Assembly (NCBI GenBank): GCA_907163375.1
Contig: CAJQUW010016989.1
Location: forward strand, 1 to 64,000
Length of the DNA: 64,000 bases
Direction: 5' to 3'
From: Prostheceraeus crozeri
Lineage: Eukaryota; Platyhelminthes; Polycladida; Euryleptidae
This document shows, one piece after another, positions 24,021 through 35,364 of this stretch (positions are counted from its first letter, which is position 1; the number at the start of each line of letters is the position of its first letter). Under the pieces are notes generated by a model, which had not been told where the DNA came from, made no database searches, and worked only from the letters and a program-made list of their open reading frames with translations. The position numbers and the translations under genes were made by a program.

Positions 24021-24208
24021 TCCCGTAATGATTTAAGTCAGATTTTGTTCTCACCTCCTGAATTTTTTCCTTTCGGGTCTCGGCATGTATAGATATACAT
24101 GTATATATGTACATGAAGATTAGAAAGCGCTTGTGCAATTTTATGAGTTTTTCTTGTTGCCTTCAAATTGAATTGAATTAGTACTTTATACTATATATAA
24201 ATATGTTA

Positions 24209-24251
24209 TTCCCTGACCGGTTTCTGCTCTTCGTGAGCTTGTCAAAGGGAA
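24209..24251 (-). ncRNA. Degenerate hammerhead-like fold beside the Penelope ORF
   Basis: On the minus strand: TTCCCT, core TTGACAA, stem II GCTC/GAGC, GAAA, stem III ACC/GGT, cleavage triplet GTC, then AGGGAA closing a perfect 6-bp stem I. Two core positions differ from CUGANGA (C3 and G8) and there is an extra A before GAAA, so it may be inactive. It lies about 60 bases 3' of the stop of the GIY-YIG frame, where a Penelope terminal repeat is expected. Confidence 0.6.
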
Positions 24252-24309
24252 TGATTTGTATTTCAAAACTATACAAACATAGAAATTAGGACATGCATTG
24301 ATAGAGAAA

Positions 24310-25400
24310 TTATTGCTTATTGAGTTCGGGATTAAGCATAGCAATTAGATGACCTTCTTTCATCTCCCGATAGAACTTGCTACATTGTGGCGGTAATTGG
24401 TAGATGGGAACCGCTCTGAATTTCTTTGTTTCACTAATGGCGCATGATGCTATGTGCTTACTTACAGGGAGAATGGCATAATTAGTTTTGTTTATATGTT
24501 GCTTATGCGAAGTTAATCGTTTACGAAACATTCCACCAGTTTGTCCAATGTAGAACCTATTGCATCCGTTGCAAAATAAGGCGTAGATGACATTATTCGA
24601 TGTACAGTTTAAATTATTGCGTATAGTAAAGTTCTTTGTTGTGTTTTGTGTTACAAATTTGATTTCTTTTCCAACAATCATATAGTCGCAACATCCGCAT
24701 TTGGATGCAATACAGCGGGTAATTCCTTTAATTGTTTCTTTATTGTTTTTGTTCAAAATTCTCAAAAGATTCCTTGGTTGTCTGAAAGCCTGAGTAAATG
24801 TCTTATCTTTAAAGTTTCTATTAATTTGAGGCTGTTAGAGACTGGAATAATTATGTCATTAAATATGCTCGGATTATTGATGTTGTATGCTGTTATAAAA
24901 GGAATGATATTCTTATCACTTTTAACAGCGGATTTCTGTGATTCCTTAGAAGCACGAAAAAAGGAATGCTCAATTAAAGGCAATGGATATTTCAAGTCAA
25001 CTAATCTGGATTTTAATCGATTCAATTCGGAGATCTTATTTTCTTCTTTTGAAACAATTACTTCAATTCTTTTCGCTAAAGAATAGGGAATATTGTTTTT
25101 AATATGTTTGGGATGGGCTGATGTATAAGGGACGTAGTTTCTGCCGTCAGTAATTTTGTGGTGAATGTCTCTTTCAATCTTACCGTTTTCTTTATAGATT
25201 CTAACATCCAGAAAATTTAGTGAGTAATTAGCACTTTCCATTGTGAATTTTATCCGCGGATGTAAATCATCTATGACACTTTTAAATAAATTTATATCAC
25301 CATATCTTCCATCCCAAACAATGAAACAATCATCAATATAGCGCATCCATGAATTTGTTATTTGGTTAACGTGAACTTTTAAGTCTACAATACTTCTCTA
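24310..25400 (-). pseudogene. Penelope-like retroelement: end of RT plus GIY-YIG endonuclease
   Basis: Seen on the minus strand: RYIDDCFIVW (about 25340) is the catalytic RT box with its two Asp residues. It is followed by SLNFLDVRIYKENGKIERD and TSAHPKHIKNNIPYSLAKR, the conserved RT thumb/linker of Penelope-like elements. After one frame change near 24764, a CCxC-type cysteine cluster (CGCCDY) precedes the GIY-YIG nuclease: VIYALFCNGCNRFYIGQT with RKRLTSHKQHI. The frame ends at 24310. The RT fingers and palm upstream of the YIDD box are missing, so the copy is 5' truncated. The Tc1-like element begins about 150 bases further right. Penelope elements nick DNA with the GIY-YIG domain and prime reverse transcription there. 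Confidence 0.88.
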
Positions 25401-25665
25401 ATCGATTTAGCTGTTGAGATATATTGTTGTTCTAAAAACAATACATAATATGAGTAAAACAATTTTTGTGGGCATTTATAAATTTTGTCTCAACACACGC
25501 ACTGACATTCCACCTGAGACAATTTGGATAACTGCGGCATTTGATAATACAGATTGTTTCATAAAAAATGGATCACCCTTAAACATCGCCTTAACTTCAA
25601 CTTTGTCTAACTCCGCCAAACTTGAACGAATTTCTCTGAAATTTGGAAGATATGTCAGTTGTGCC

Positions 25666-27121
25666 TAGGGAGTCAAGCGGTTAACCGGTTAACCGGTTAA
25701 TTAAATTTAACCGGTTAAAAAATAATTGATCGGTTAACCGACGCTTTCCCAACTTTTCTGCTACATTGCAACTACCGCCAAAACATGAGTGGAAGGTTCG
25801 CCAAAACATGAGTGGAACTTGCGAGCCACAAATGGTGGATCCGGGAAATGATTCGCCAAAGAAGGAAGTTAAGCAAATTAACTATGCTTTTGAGTTCATA
25901 TGGATCAAAAAAAAAAAACTCAAGCTGCTCATTGGAAGAGGAGTTTGCTCTTTACGATTTAGATCCATCTACCAGTCCTGATTTAGACCCGTTATGCTGC
26001 TGGAAGACAAATGAAAATCGTTTCCCAAGAATAGCAAAGCTTGCTAAATTATATCTACAAATACCAGCAACTTCAGCAAGCTCTGAGCGCCTTTTTAGCT
26101 TAATGGGAAATATTTACAATGAAAAACGGATGAACTTGAGACTCGAAACACCAGAAGCCATCGTTTTTCTGCATCACAATAACTCTACCTGATTTCTTCG
26201 TTTTCCCAGACAATTTGTTTTGATAAAATACTCGTATACGTATATTTTGTTGTTACAATAGTTGATATCTGATCATCCAAGATCCATTCCATTATGATAA
26301 CAAGGAAGTTTTTAATTCCAGATAAGATTGATGTTTTGATTAGCAATAGAGAATAATGATATAGCCTACCGGGTATATTGTTACTTGTGATGTGTTACCT
26401 AACCACATCAATTGTGATAAGTCTTGGCTCATTATGAGTAATTTAAAAGTAGAGGAATATCAAGTGATCTTGTATAAAAAGTAATTCTAATTGATATCAG
26501 TCTTCTACACATGACCATCTACACTGAATTCAACATATTAATATTGATGTATCAATTATAACATAAATATATTAGTAACCTAAAGATAGCTTTGTGTAGC
26601 CGTTGTTTTATATTATCTGGTCACATCCTATATAAGTTGTGAATTACCATACTGGTACCTCACATTGAATGTTTTGCACAGATTTTATGGTAAAATATAC
26701 ATTATTATTATTATTAGTGGATTTAGATTTTATAATTTATTATTTTGAATAATTAACATGGAATTAGGCACATTCCGTGAAATTGATTTTAGGTTCAAGT
26801 TAGCTAGACGGAATAAACTCAAATATTCACGAGGGTATACTAAAACATAACAGTATTCTTGAAAATAAAATATTAAGGAAGTAGACCTACAAGCAATCAG
26901 TAGAAAATGTTTATGTCCATAAAGTAAGCGAGCTTACTCAACTGGTATAACAGGCAAACATGCATATACTCATACACTATACTCAGTGCGACTATATAAG
27001 CCTTGTATAGTCACATGGAATTGAAAAACATCTATTACTAGTATTACATCGGTTAACCGGTTAACCGGTTAATTTCTCGTCGGTTAACCGGTTAATTTAT
27101 AATTAACCGCTTGACTCCCTA
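25666..27121 (+). mobile_element. hAT element with exact 8-bp target duplication
   Basis: Termini TAGGGAGTCAAGCGGTTAA and its reverse complement are perfect. gttgtgcc flanks both sides (25658-25665 and 27122-27129). Subterminal arrays of the palindrome GGTTAACC (CGGTTAACCGG units) lie at both ends, about 25677-25740 and 27050-27110. Only the 3' end of a transposase gene remains. The remaining interior (26193-27045) is AT-rich and non-coding. Confidence 0.93.
25812..26192 (+). pseudogene. hAT transposase C-terminal fragment (Ac/ZBED type)
   Basis: Seen: the frame ends with FPRIAKLAKLYLQIPATSAS, SERLFSLMGNIYNEKRMNLR and ETPEAIVFLHHN, the canonical hAT dimerisation domain (usual form: Ala-Thr-Ser-Ala-x-Ser-Glu-Arg-x-Phe-Ser). 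An acidic linker (SLEEEFALYDLD) and WWKxNE-like residues (CCWKTNENRFP) precede it as in the family. The BED finger and the DDE core are missing, so the element is an internal-deletion derivative that could move only with help from a full-length relative. The frame upstream of about 25915 is probably not native. Confidence 0.88.
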
Positions 27122-27516
27122 GTTGTGCCTACTAATATCATTGTTGGAAATTTCAAGCATGAATATTGAGTTGTTTTCCTGTTATAGACAAAAAAGTAGT
27201 AGATAATTTGATCTTCATTTAGGAATGTTGCACAAAATCATACCTCAATCTTATAAAATTACATTTGTTTCCTTTGTTATCTAATATTTTGTTCTACAAG
27301 CCAAAAGCTATCAAGCAAAACAAAAATAAAGAAAATCGGTCAATCAGAGCCAGTATAGCACCATTATTCATCAACAATTATGTAACTGCTACATGTGAAT
27401 AACTGGACTTCATGTTCCATAGCTTCCTGACTTCGTTGCGGTGGTGTTGGCAGCACTCCTGATTGCTTTCAGCTAGAAATCTATCTCTTACCGGTTGAAA
27501 ACAATACAAAGCACAA

Positions 27517-28438
27517 ATGAATAATAACGAGATCGCATTCACAAAAGGCAAAGTGTCAGCCTTGGTAGAACTAGTGTTTTCTTTGCGAGCTACAAGCAAG
27601 CGACTAAATGTCCCTTACACAAATGTGCATCGATGGCATAATGATGATTTTTGACTCTGTCGTAAAGAGGGCTCTGGCCGTCCACGCAAAACATCCAAAC
27701 GTAGAGACCGCCTAATTTTAGATTTGTTAAAGTTGATCCAAGTCTCTCGTTAACTGAGATGGCTGCACTAGACTCGTCTATTTCTAAGTCCACTATTCGT
27801 AGAAGACTTATTGAGTCGAATTTCAAGAGCTGTAAGAGGCCCTCTCAGATCGAATTATCAGATCAGCATACAAAAAGACGTCTCAGATGGGCAATGAGTC
27901 ATTGTCACTGGCGAAGTCAATGGGATCGGGTTGTCTGGTCTGATGAGGCATCAGTCCGTCTGAAGGATAGTGATGGTCGATTGAGATTATGGATAAAATC
28001 TGATCAGGAAATTCCGAGACATTTACATCGTCCCCGGGTACAAGGTGGTGCGACTCTACTGATTTGGGCTGGCATTTGGACCAATGGCCGCTCTGAACTT
28101 CACATACAGCAAGGAACCATGAATTCTGAACGCTATGTGAATGTTTTACGAATGAACATTGGCCAAATGACAGATCAACTTGGTGATCCATCGACTTGGT
28201 TATTTATGGATGATAATGCTACGTGTCACAGGAGTAGTAGAGTCAACTTATGCAAGTCTCAATTAGGGCTTAGGACATTATATTGGCCAGCTCGTTCTCC
28301 TGATCTGAATCCCATAGAAAATGTATGGAGTATTCTAAAACGCAACGTTCGTCGTTCACTGCTATCTACAGATGGCGTATCACAACTTACGTCACTGGTA
28401 ATGTCATTGACAATAAGTGTAGGTCCACAAAATATTAG
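27517..28438 (+). pseudogene. Tc1-like (DD34E) transposase, copy 1, broken
   Basis: Seen: the start MNNNEIAFTKGKVSALLELV with an HTH region, then SDEASVRL (first Asp), LFMDDNATCH (second Asp) and SPDLNPIENVW (Glu). There are 34 residues between the second Asp and the Glu, so this is DD34E. Breaks against copy 2: CGA to TGA near 27651, a one-base loss near 27720, and a deletion of about 70 bases near 28407 that removes most of the C-terminal helix. The catalytic triad is present but the gene is not functional. Confidence 0.9.
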
Positions 28439-28597
28439 CTTCTTAAGAACCGTTACTGTATCATAGCTTATCAGATTATATAAGGACATTTAAATATATT
28501 AGGGGCATGAAATAACATGAAAAATGCTTTCTGTATCATACTTATGTTTTATTTAGTCAAATTTTAGGATGATCCACTTTTTATGAAACGGACTGTA

Positions 28598-31500
28598 GTA
28601 ATAAAAAGGGAATCGTGCGCCTTTCTATGGACTTCTCAATGACTTCTCTCTTTTATATTTAAAATCAATTCACAATGATATGTGACAGCATTATAAGCAT
28701 AGAAATTCAGTTATACCTGGAAACTATGATATCACACTGTAAGTTGGCCAACTTCTAAAGAAACCAAAATAACATTAGCAATGAAAATCAATTTCAATGA
28801 ACAAACACATGGACGAGTGCATGCAATTGGAGATTAGGCCTACTATTTTTATAACGGAGTTGTGCGCAGCAAGCGAATTTGACATTATTTAGACTTTGAT
28901 TTGCCATGTCCATGTATATATATGTAAATATATCCTGGCACAGTCACGAAAAATGGCTGGTAATCAACCACCATCTTCGAAGGACTTGCGCAGTCTTTAG
29001 TGATGGTCAGATTTTAAGTCATTGTGGAATGAAAGTGAAAATTTTTTAAAAAAGTTTCATCAAGTACTGTATTCTTGGAACTGAATGCACTCAAGCATAT
29101 GTATTGTCTGTGAGTGAGGAATATCAGTCAGCCCACTAAAGTTAAATTTACATTTTTATCTTCAAAAATATTCATTCCTGTTCTGCACACGAGGCAGTTT
29201 ATGCTAGTCACAGAGCGAGATGTAACCCAAACAGGCTGTCTTAAAGGATGAAGTTTACTAAAAAGAGTAATTTAAGCACGAGTTGCTGGCGTTTTAAGGC
29301 TGAGAGTTCATTGTGAGCATTAGAGCCGCTCTTTCTTTTGATTACATTTTTTGTTATTCTGGAGATCAACGTTGAACCAAAAACTTCAGGTCCAAATATT
29401 CTGAAAATGGAACAAGAGTTCATGCGGCTTGAGGTGCTGTGCAGCACAATTTATATCTCAAGACGAACCGCATCTTGTAAAGTATCGGTACTTATATGTA
29501 GGACAGTTAATACATGTTTGAATTAATAAGATTACTTTCATTTACAAGCCTGAAGATAAGTAGCTGATATACGCTAAAACACATCTGCCGTGTCTGTACT
29601 AAGAAATTTGCGATTGGAGTTGTCATGTCATTAAACCTATATAATTTTAGCTTCGTGAGTCGACACTACATGCACCGTGATTAGGCAAATAAGCCATTGT
29701 TTTGGCATAAGCTAGAGGCCATTACCATGCCTCCTGTCATTATTTTCATTTTTGCAACTTTTGACATTTTCTTCGCAGAAATTAAATCCTTGTTAAAAGC
29801 TACATTTTATCAAGCGATTCAAATTGTGTCTGTCGAAGACTTTCGTCTATCCATAGTCTCACATACGGATAAACGTTTGATTGCATTTACTTCTGTTTTG
29901 AATGTGCTGAATGTTCTTTCCAGTCTCAAATAGATAACCGCATTAAAGTTTTGGATGACCCAGATTAGACCCAATGTAGCGACGACATGCTACTTGCGGT
30001 TCAATTGCTTAAAATATCTACATAAGGGTGATCAGAAAGCTGTGCAGTTCCAATATATTTGAGAAGCTGTGATATAGGACGTAGAAGTTGAAATTCTACG
30101 TATTGGGAGCCAACATTTTTTATGATTTAAGCGCTCGTTCAATAGATCTGGAAGACAAAATCTTAAAGGATTGGAAATACTTGATGATTTTATTCTTTAT
30201 GTCCATGTGAAATGCTAGTTCTCAAATGATCATTTTATCTTCCAGGAGCTATCCAACCATGAAGAACTTTAAATGGAAACAACTAGTCACTATGCTATAC
30301 AAATTTACAAGGACCGAACAGCGTTGGGGAAAATGAGGAAACATTCACGCTACGCATTCGGAGAAGTTGCGTCTGGTGGTGTTAAAAAGACATCACCAAT
30401 GAACATTTATATAATGGTTGCCATTAACAACAGTCTCACGTCACATTTACTGTTGAGCGATGAATGTTTCACTTTTCCAAGAATTTTGTGTTTTGGTGAT
30501 GTCCAGCTCAGAACTCCAAGAAACTGTAATGTCATGAATGTAATGATGTTCATGTGAAAATTGTTAATTTTGATGATAACTCAACATATTTATAACTTAT
30601 TGCAATTGTTACGGACGGCATTATGAATTAATAGGTTTTGGTCAAAATATGTCGCACGGCAATTATATTTAAAAAATTAATCATATTATTTCAAACTTCT
30701 CAATTCAGTATTACAGTATCACAGGAGTGGGTATTTAGTGAGCATTTCAAATGTAAAATGATGAGTTAGGTATTATCAATGAATCAAGGATAATTCATAT
30801 TTCTATTAGCTGTGCACATTTTTTCGACTATGTGAACGTTAAGATGCTCCTCTTGTAATATTATTTTGAATGGGTAAGGTTCGGTAGCATGTTCCCATTT
30901 GTATCAAGTATGAAGCTGAATTGTGATCTACAAATAATTAAACATTTTAGATCTTGGAAGCATGTGTTTTTCTTTATTCATCTGTTGTGTATTTTTATTG
31001 GCAGTGGTGTTTTCTCGTAATACAGTAAATTCAAGTTGCTACTTTATTATTGTAGCCTATTCATGTTGTATGAAGTAAGACTTGCTCAAATATCTGAAAA
31101 AGCATATATCATTACTTAAACAATGATTTTTCTGAACTGATAAGTAGGCCTAGAAATGCTAAGCAGGAACAATTGCGAATCGACTAAACGCATCTGGTGT
31201 GATGTGCGTCATAGAGACACATCACTATGATATGCCACGCGTAATGTAATTACGGAACACCCCCAAACATCCGCGGTTAAAGACATTCTATTCTTCTACG
31301 TGCTGCACTAATCACTTGATCTGAAGCTGTTAAAATATGGGGAATGTTTATGAATACGCGCGGGCGAGCGTTAGTTTGCGCGTCGGTTGTTAGCTCTGCT
31401 GCTGGAACCGTTAAGCATGTTCTGTCTTCCCTGAGCATGAAATTGAGGTCCTATCACATTGTTAAGCCTCTGATACATGCAGTCACATGAGACCTAAAGT

Positions 31501-32768
31501 CTATATAACAGTACTGCCGACAGATGTTACAGCAATCACGCATAGCCACGGATGTTTATAGGGTCATGTGCAATTACGCGTAATTGAGCGTGGTATGTCA
31601 CCTAATGATGCCTCCTTTATTTTTGACGTGACAATCATGCGTTATAAAATAATCACCTACCTGCCCAGCTCCTGTCTACCGCCATGGACGTTGGCCTATA
31701 ACGAAAGAAAGCTAGTAGGCCTAATCATGGCTACATCGGGGTTATATTTCGATCATATTTTTAGAGGCTATATACGAGTATCTAGATAATAATGTGTGTT
31801 AATCAACATGCATAGCATATTTTATAGTCTAAATGGGAATGCGACATTTCACTAACAAATACATGTACGCCTACATGCAGTAGGCTATGTCAAAACTAGA
31901 CTTCTGTCGAATCTAACCCATTTAGAATGATTATAAGCAAATCATGTATGCATGTAGAATCAAAAATACTTTAGAGAAGAGATATGTAGCATCAAGACAT
32001 GCTATTCATGCCAATTTCCATAATTTGAATAAAATCGATCACTTAAATCCAGAAACTTTGACTTGATTGATACAATGTCTGAGTCACAGCCGATAAGCAG
32101 TCAATTCCGCTGTCGTTATCATGATGAATAGAAATTGTTATTGCTCGATGGACGATAAATGACCCTCAACTTGCAATAAATATACATGTATTATCGAAGA
32201 ATTTATCACTACATTAGCTGTCAAAAGTTCCTATTGCACTGCTATTGTATGCAATGTATTCGTTGTATACAAACGTATATTTCAGGACATATGAATAGAA
32301 CAATTGACATTTACAATCGTTGAGCATAGAGTTATTCTGAAGCACTTGCCAAATATTTTGACAAACAGTGATGTAATTGCGCTGGCTAAGGTAGGGTTCA
32401 CTGCAAGAACTTTGTAATAGAGCGATAGGTAATAGGCCAGTGCGTTGCATTGCTATTCGTAGCCATGGAAATCGAATAATTATTATCAATGGTTTACGCT
32501 ATAAGGACACCATAGCTTAGCGTTCTATCAACAGCTCTTTTTACAGAATGAATGACAGTGTTGTCCAGACAACATAGATATCTTACGCTTACGCAATGAA
32601 TCATGGTCCGAATGAGCAACAATGTCGCAGCAGCGTTCTGACGCGCATTCATCGATCATGGAACCACTATGATCGTGTTATTTGCTATAGAGCTTGTGCA
32701 ATAGATCTGGTTATTTCAAGTTTCATTGTAGAGAAAATGTATAAAAATTATTAGTTATGTAATCAACC
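28598..32768. other. No gene seen
   Basis: AT-rich non-coding sequence. A locally CpG-bearing patch at about 31255-31400 is followed by CTATATAACAG (31501-31511), but no protein-like frame follows. The 94-codon frame at 30273-30557 is unrecognised and probably chance. Confidence 0.4.
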
Positions 32769-33366
32769 CGACGTCGGTCTGTTTACCCGTCGGTCTACTG
32801 ACAGGTTATGGTATTATCGAAGAATTATGAATAAGTGAAGCTATTTGACAAATGACAATTTATACCTTTGTGAACACAATCATTCATTGTTTAATTGCCC
32901 TGAATTATAGCTCTTGTAAGTGATAAGAATTCATACAAACCTATGCAAAGCACCGTCGGTCTGATTACGATTTTTGATCAAAACAAAAATCAGTTTTTAA
33001 TAAAAAGATAATTTTTGATATACTGGGAAAAATTGAAACTCCGTGAGATCCTTTAAAGATCACTTCACATCATTTCTAGACAAAAAGTGTTGAGAAATAG
33101 TCGCGCAACATGACTTGAAAACATCTATGCAAACCGTCGGTCCGATTGCGATATTTTCCCAGGACATACCCATTTATAGTTCGATATTCTGCATTATGTA
33201 CTTCACAGTCATTTGACACAACATTTTATATGTAAGACAACATTATCCCACAAATGGCATATTTCGATTCCTAATGATGCAAAATTTCACATCTTAAAGT
33301 AACTTTATCGTGGACATGAAGAAATAGGCTTTGAAGAAATAGAATTTGTCATAAGACCGACGTTAA
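32769..33366. repeat. CGTCGGTC repeat cluster, possible MITE
   Basis: ACGTCGGTCTGTTTACC at 32771, CGTCGGTCTAC at 32789, CCGTCGGTCTGATTACGAT at 32953, CCGTCGGTCCGATTGCGAT at 33134 (181 bases on) and an inverted AAGACCGACGTTAAT at 33353. The outermost inverted pair could be the ends of a 0.6-kb non-autonomous element. Confidence 0.4.
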
Positions 33367-33571
33367 TCTAAATGATGAGGACTAGGAAAAGAACGAAAAT
33401 TTCATGTGTCCTACATACTAGAGGGTAGTATTACTGATCTGTACAGAAAAATTTCACTGATCTTGCTTATATTTGGATTTCACAAGAAAAGACGTATTTT
33501 TCACATTTGGCGCGTCTTAAATAGAATTGCCCAGTTGTGTTAGGCCGGTTCACATCGCTCTGTATTTTTAG

Positions 33572-33627
33572 TTCTGTAATACAGATTGCGTTCTGTTTTT
33601 ACAGAACATCTATTCTGTAAAACAGAA
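33572..33627. promoter_or_regulatory. Three palindromes at the left Harbinger end
   Basis: TTCTGTAATACAGA (33572), TTCTGTTTTTACAGAA (33591) and TTCTGTAAAACAGAA (33613) start 19 and 22 bases apart, about two helical turns. They are probably binding sites for the element's own MADF protein or nuclease. Confidence 0.7.
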
Positions 33628-33829
33628 AGGGTTTGTGGCGGTGAGTCATCCTCCTTATGCGAACACAGAACAGGAATTTTGTTGAAAACAGACGAGTTGG
33701 TCGATTTTCAACTTTTACAGAACACAGGGTTTGTAGCTGACGTTGATTGGCTGAGATGAGCTGACATAGACGTCGTTGAGAAGCGTGCATAAAGTGAGAG
33801 TCTAAATTAAGCCACGCACTCGAAGCAAG

Positions 33830-34556
33830 ATGACGAAGAAACAACTGCACCTTCAATTCGATGAATTGCTCATGATCGAAGTTGAGTCTCGTAAACTATT
33901 GTATGACACACAATCATCGGATTATAAAGACATCAACAAACGACGATGTGCCTGGACTGAAATAAATACATCGGAGGAGAAAATCCGGAACAGTGTCAAT
34001 CTCGATTTCAATACTTAAGAGATGAATATTCGCGCTTTCGTTGAAGACAACAAGCGGGCAATCAGCTGAAGATACAGAAAATCTGCATTCATGTAACCCC
34101 ATCTTCAAACAAATGAAGTTCCTCGACTCCTTCATAGTGCGAAGGAAGACTTCGTCAAATCTCCCAAAGAAGCGTCTCCCTACTTCATCTGTTGATCTCA
34201 ACAGCTCGAACTTATCGGGCCACGACGATGAAGATTCCAGCTCTTCGAAAGAGATAGCACCGTCAAGAAAGCGTCAGCGATCTACGTGTAAGTCATCCAT
34301 TGAGGGGAAGATGGATGACACGTTGAACTTGTGTGTTGATCTTCTTAAAAACGATAAGAAGGACGAATGTGCGAAGTACGCGAACTACTGGCCGATGGCA
34401 CTTCGAAATATGCTGAACAATCTCCGACAATTCGCTATGTTTAAACACCAAGAGCTGCAGTACAGTATACGAGCTGGAATTATTTGCCCTGAAATAGTAG
34501 GCGATATGACACCTGACACTTCATACATTTCTCAAAATCTAATGAGTCTATCGTAA
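33830..34556 (+). pseudogene. Harbinger accessory MADF-domain protein
   Basis: Seen: 33830-34018 encodes LLMIEVESRKLLYDTQSSDY, then YKDINKRRCAWTEI, the typical MADF N-terminal half (Leu-x-Glu...Leu-Tyr-Asp...Tyr-Lys-Asp...Ala-Trp). The remainder (RFQYLRDEYSRA) lies in another frame near 33990-34035, and a third frame (34050-34556) gives a Ser/Lys-rich linker and a helical C-terminus (YANYWPMALRNMLNNLRQF) like a BESS-type oligomerisation region. So there are two frameshifts. Known: Harbinger elements encode a MADF or Myb/SANT-like partner that brings the nuclease to the element ends. The three palindromes at each end are plausible targets. Confidence 0.75.
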
Positions 34557-35364
34557 TGCAGCCTAAATAAATTTGCAGTTTTCTCAATTGGAAAGCGTGC
34601 TTTTGTACATCTTACTTTACTGGGCAATCAAAAAACCTCGCGAATATTGAAATATGATAAGTCGATTATACTATGTTGCATTCTAGGCCTTTAATCTGTA
34701 AGCACGGGATGGGCATACGTATATAACCATGAGTCCATATGTAATCATCTGGCAAGGAGGCTTATAATAATCACAATTAAATATCACAAAAAATATCACA
34801 CATCCGATTTCATATCTAGTAGATCTATGGATAATGATGCAATTTTATAAGGGCAATACTTTAAATCTCATTCCTTTTTCATGGAAAACTACAAGTGTAC
34901 AGCACGAATTGCTAAGCTTAAGTCAATATGAAATTCCATACTTTTGATAGTTTTAAACTTCTTATATTATGTTTTTAAAACCACCATATTTTTTGATTAA
35001 ATTTCTGGATAGATGGTGGATATACACTGTACTTAGCATTTTTTAGTGTATCTGTTTGACCAAATGATATAAATGGATTTCGGCTGTACCAAAACAATGA
35101 AAATTTTACATTCCGTTTAATATATATGTATGTTTCCCAACTGAAATCGAATAGTCAATCATAACAAAGGGAGGCTGCGCACCTCACGTGCGCTATAAAC
35201 ACGAAAGCAACATAAACCAATGCACTTACATGAAGCTGCTATACACAATGTACATGTATAGGTCCTCATCTAAAAATAAAAAGTCTATCAGATGCATTGA
35301 TTCTGCCAGGGAACAGCCCCACATGCAGAAATGAAAAATTCAGCAAATTCATCTCTCACTCTAC

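Larger units (their letters stand above)
23638..24064. repeat. Long inverted repeat with arms of about 194 bp
   Basis: The sequence from AGGTGAGAACAAAATCTGAC (about 23643) to CGGGTTCAAAA (about 23831) recurs reverse-complemented from about 23866 to 24064, with few mismatches and a spacer of about 35 bases. Each arm carries one hammerhead-like fold. It probably represents two head-to-head Penelope-type terminal repeats. Confidence 0.85.
25550..28595 (+). mobile_element. Tc1-like element, copy 1, carrying a hAT insertion
   Basis: The left end is CAGATTGTTTCATAAAAAAT after TA (25548-25549). The right end, reverse-complemented, is CAGTCCGTTTCATAAAAAGT before TA (28596-28597). Without the hAT and its target duplication the element is about 1.58 kb. 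Copy 2 (53170-55343) has the same layout in reverse. Confidence 0.9.

Noticed and set aside
24310-25400. Reading the RT fragment as an LTR-type or LINE element
   Set aside because: The C-terminal GIY-YIG nuclease and the YIDD box context are specific to Penelope-like elements.
30273-30557. 94-codon plus-strand frame
   Set aside because: No family similarity, no splice context and no repeat partner; probably chance.
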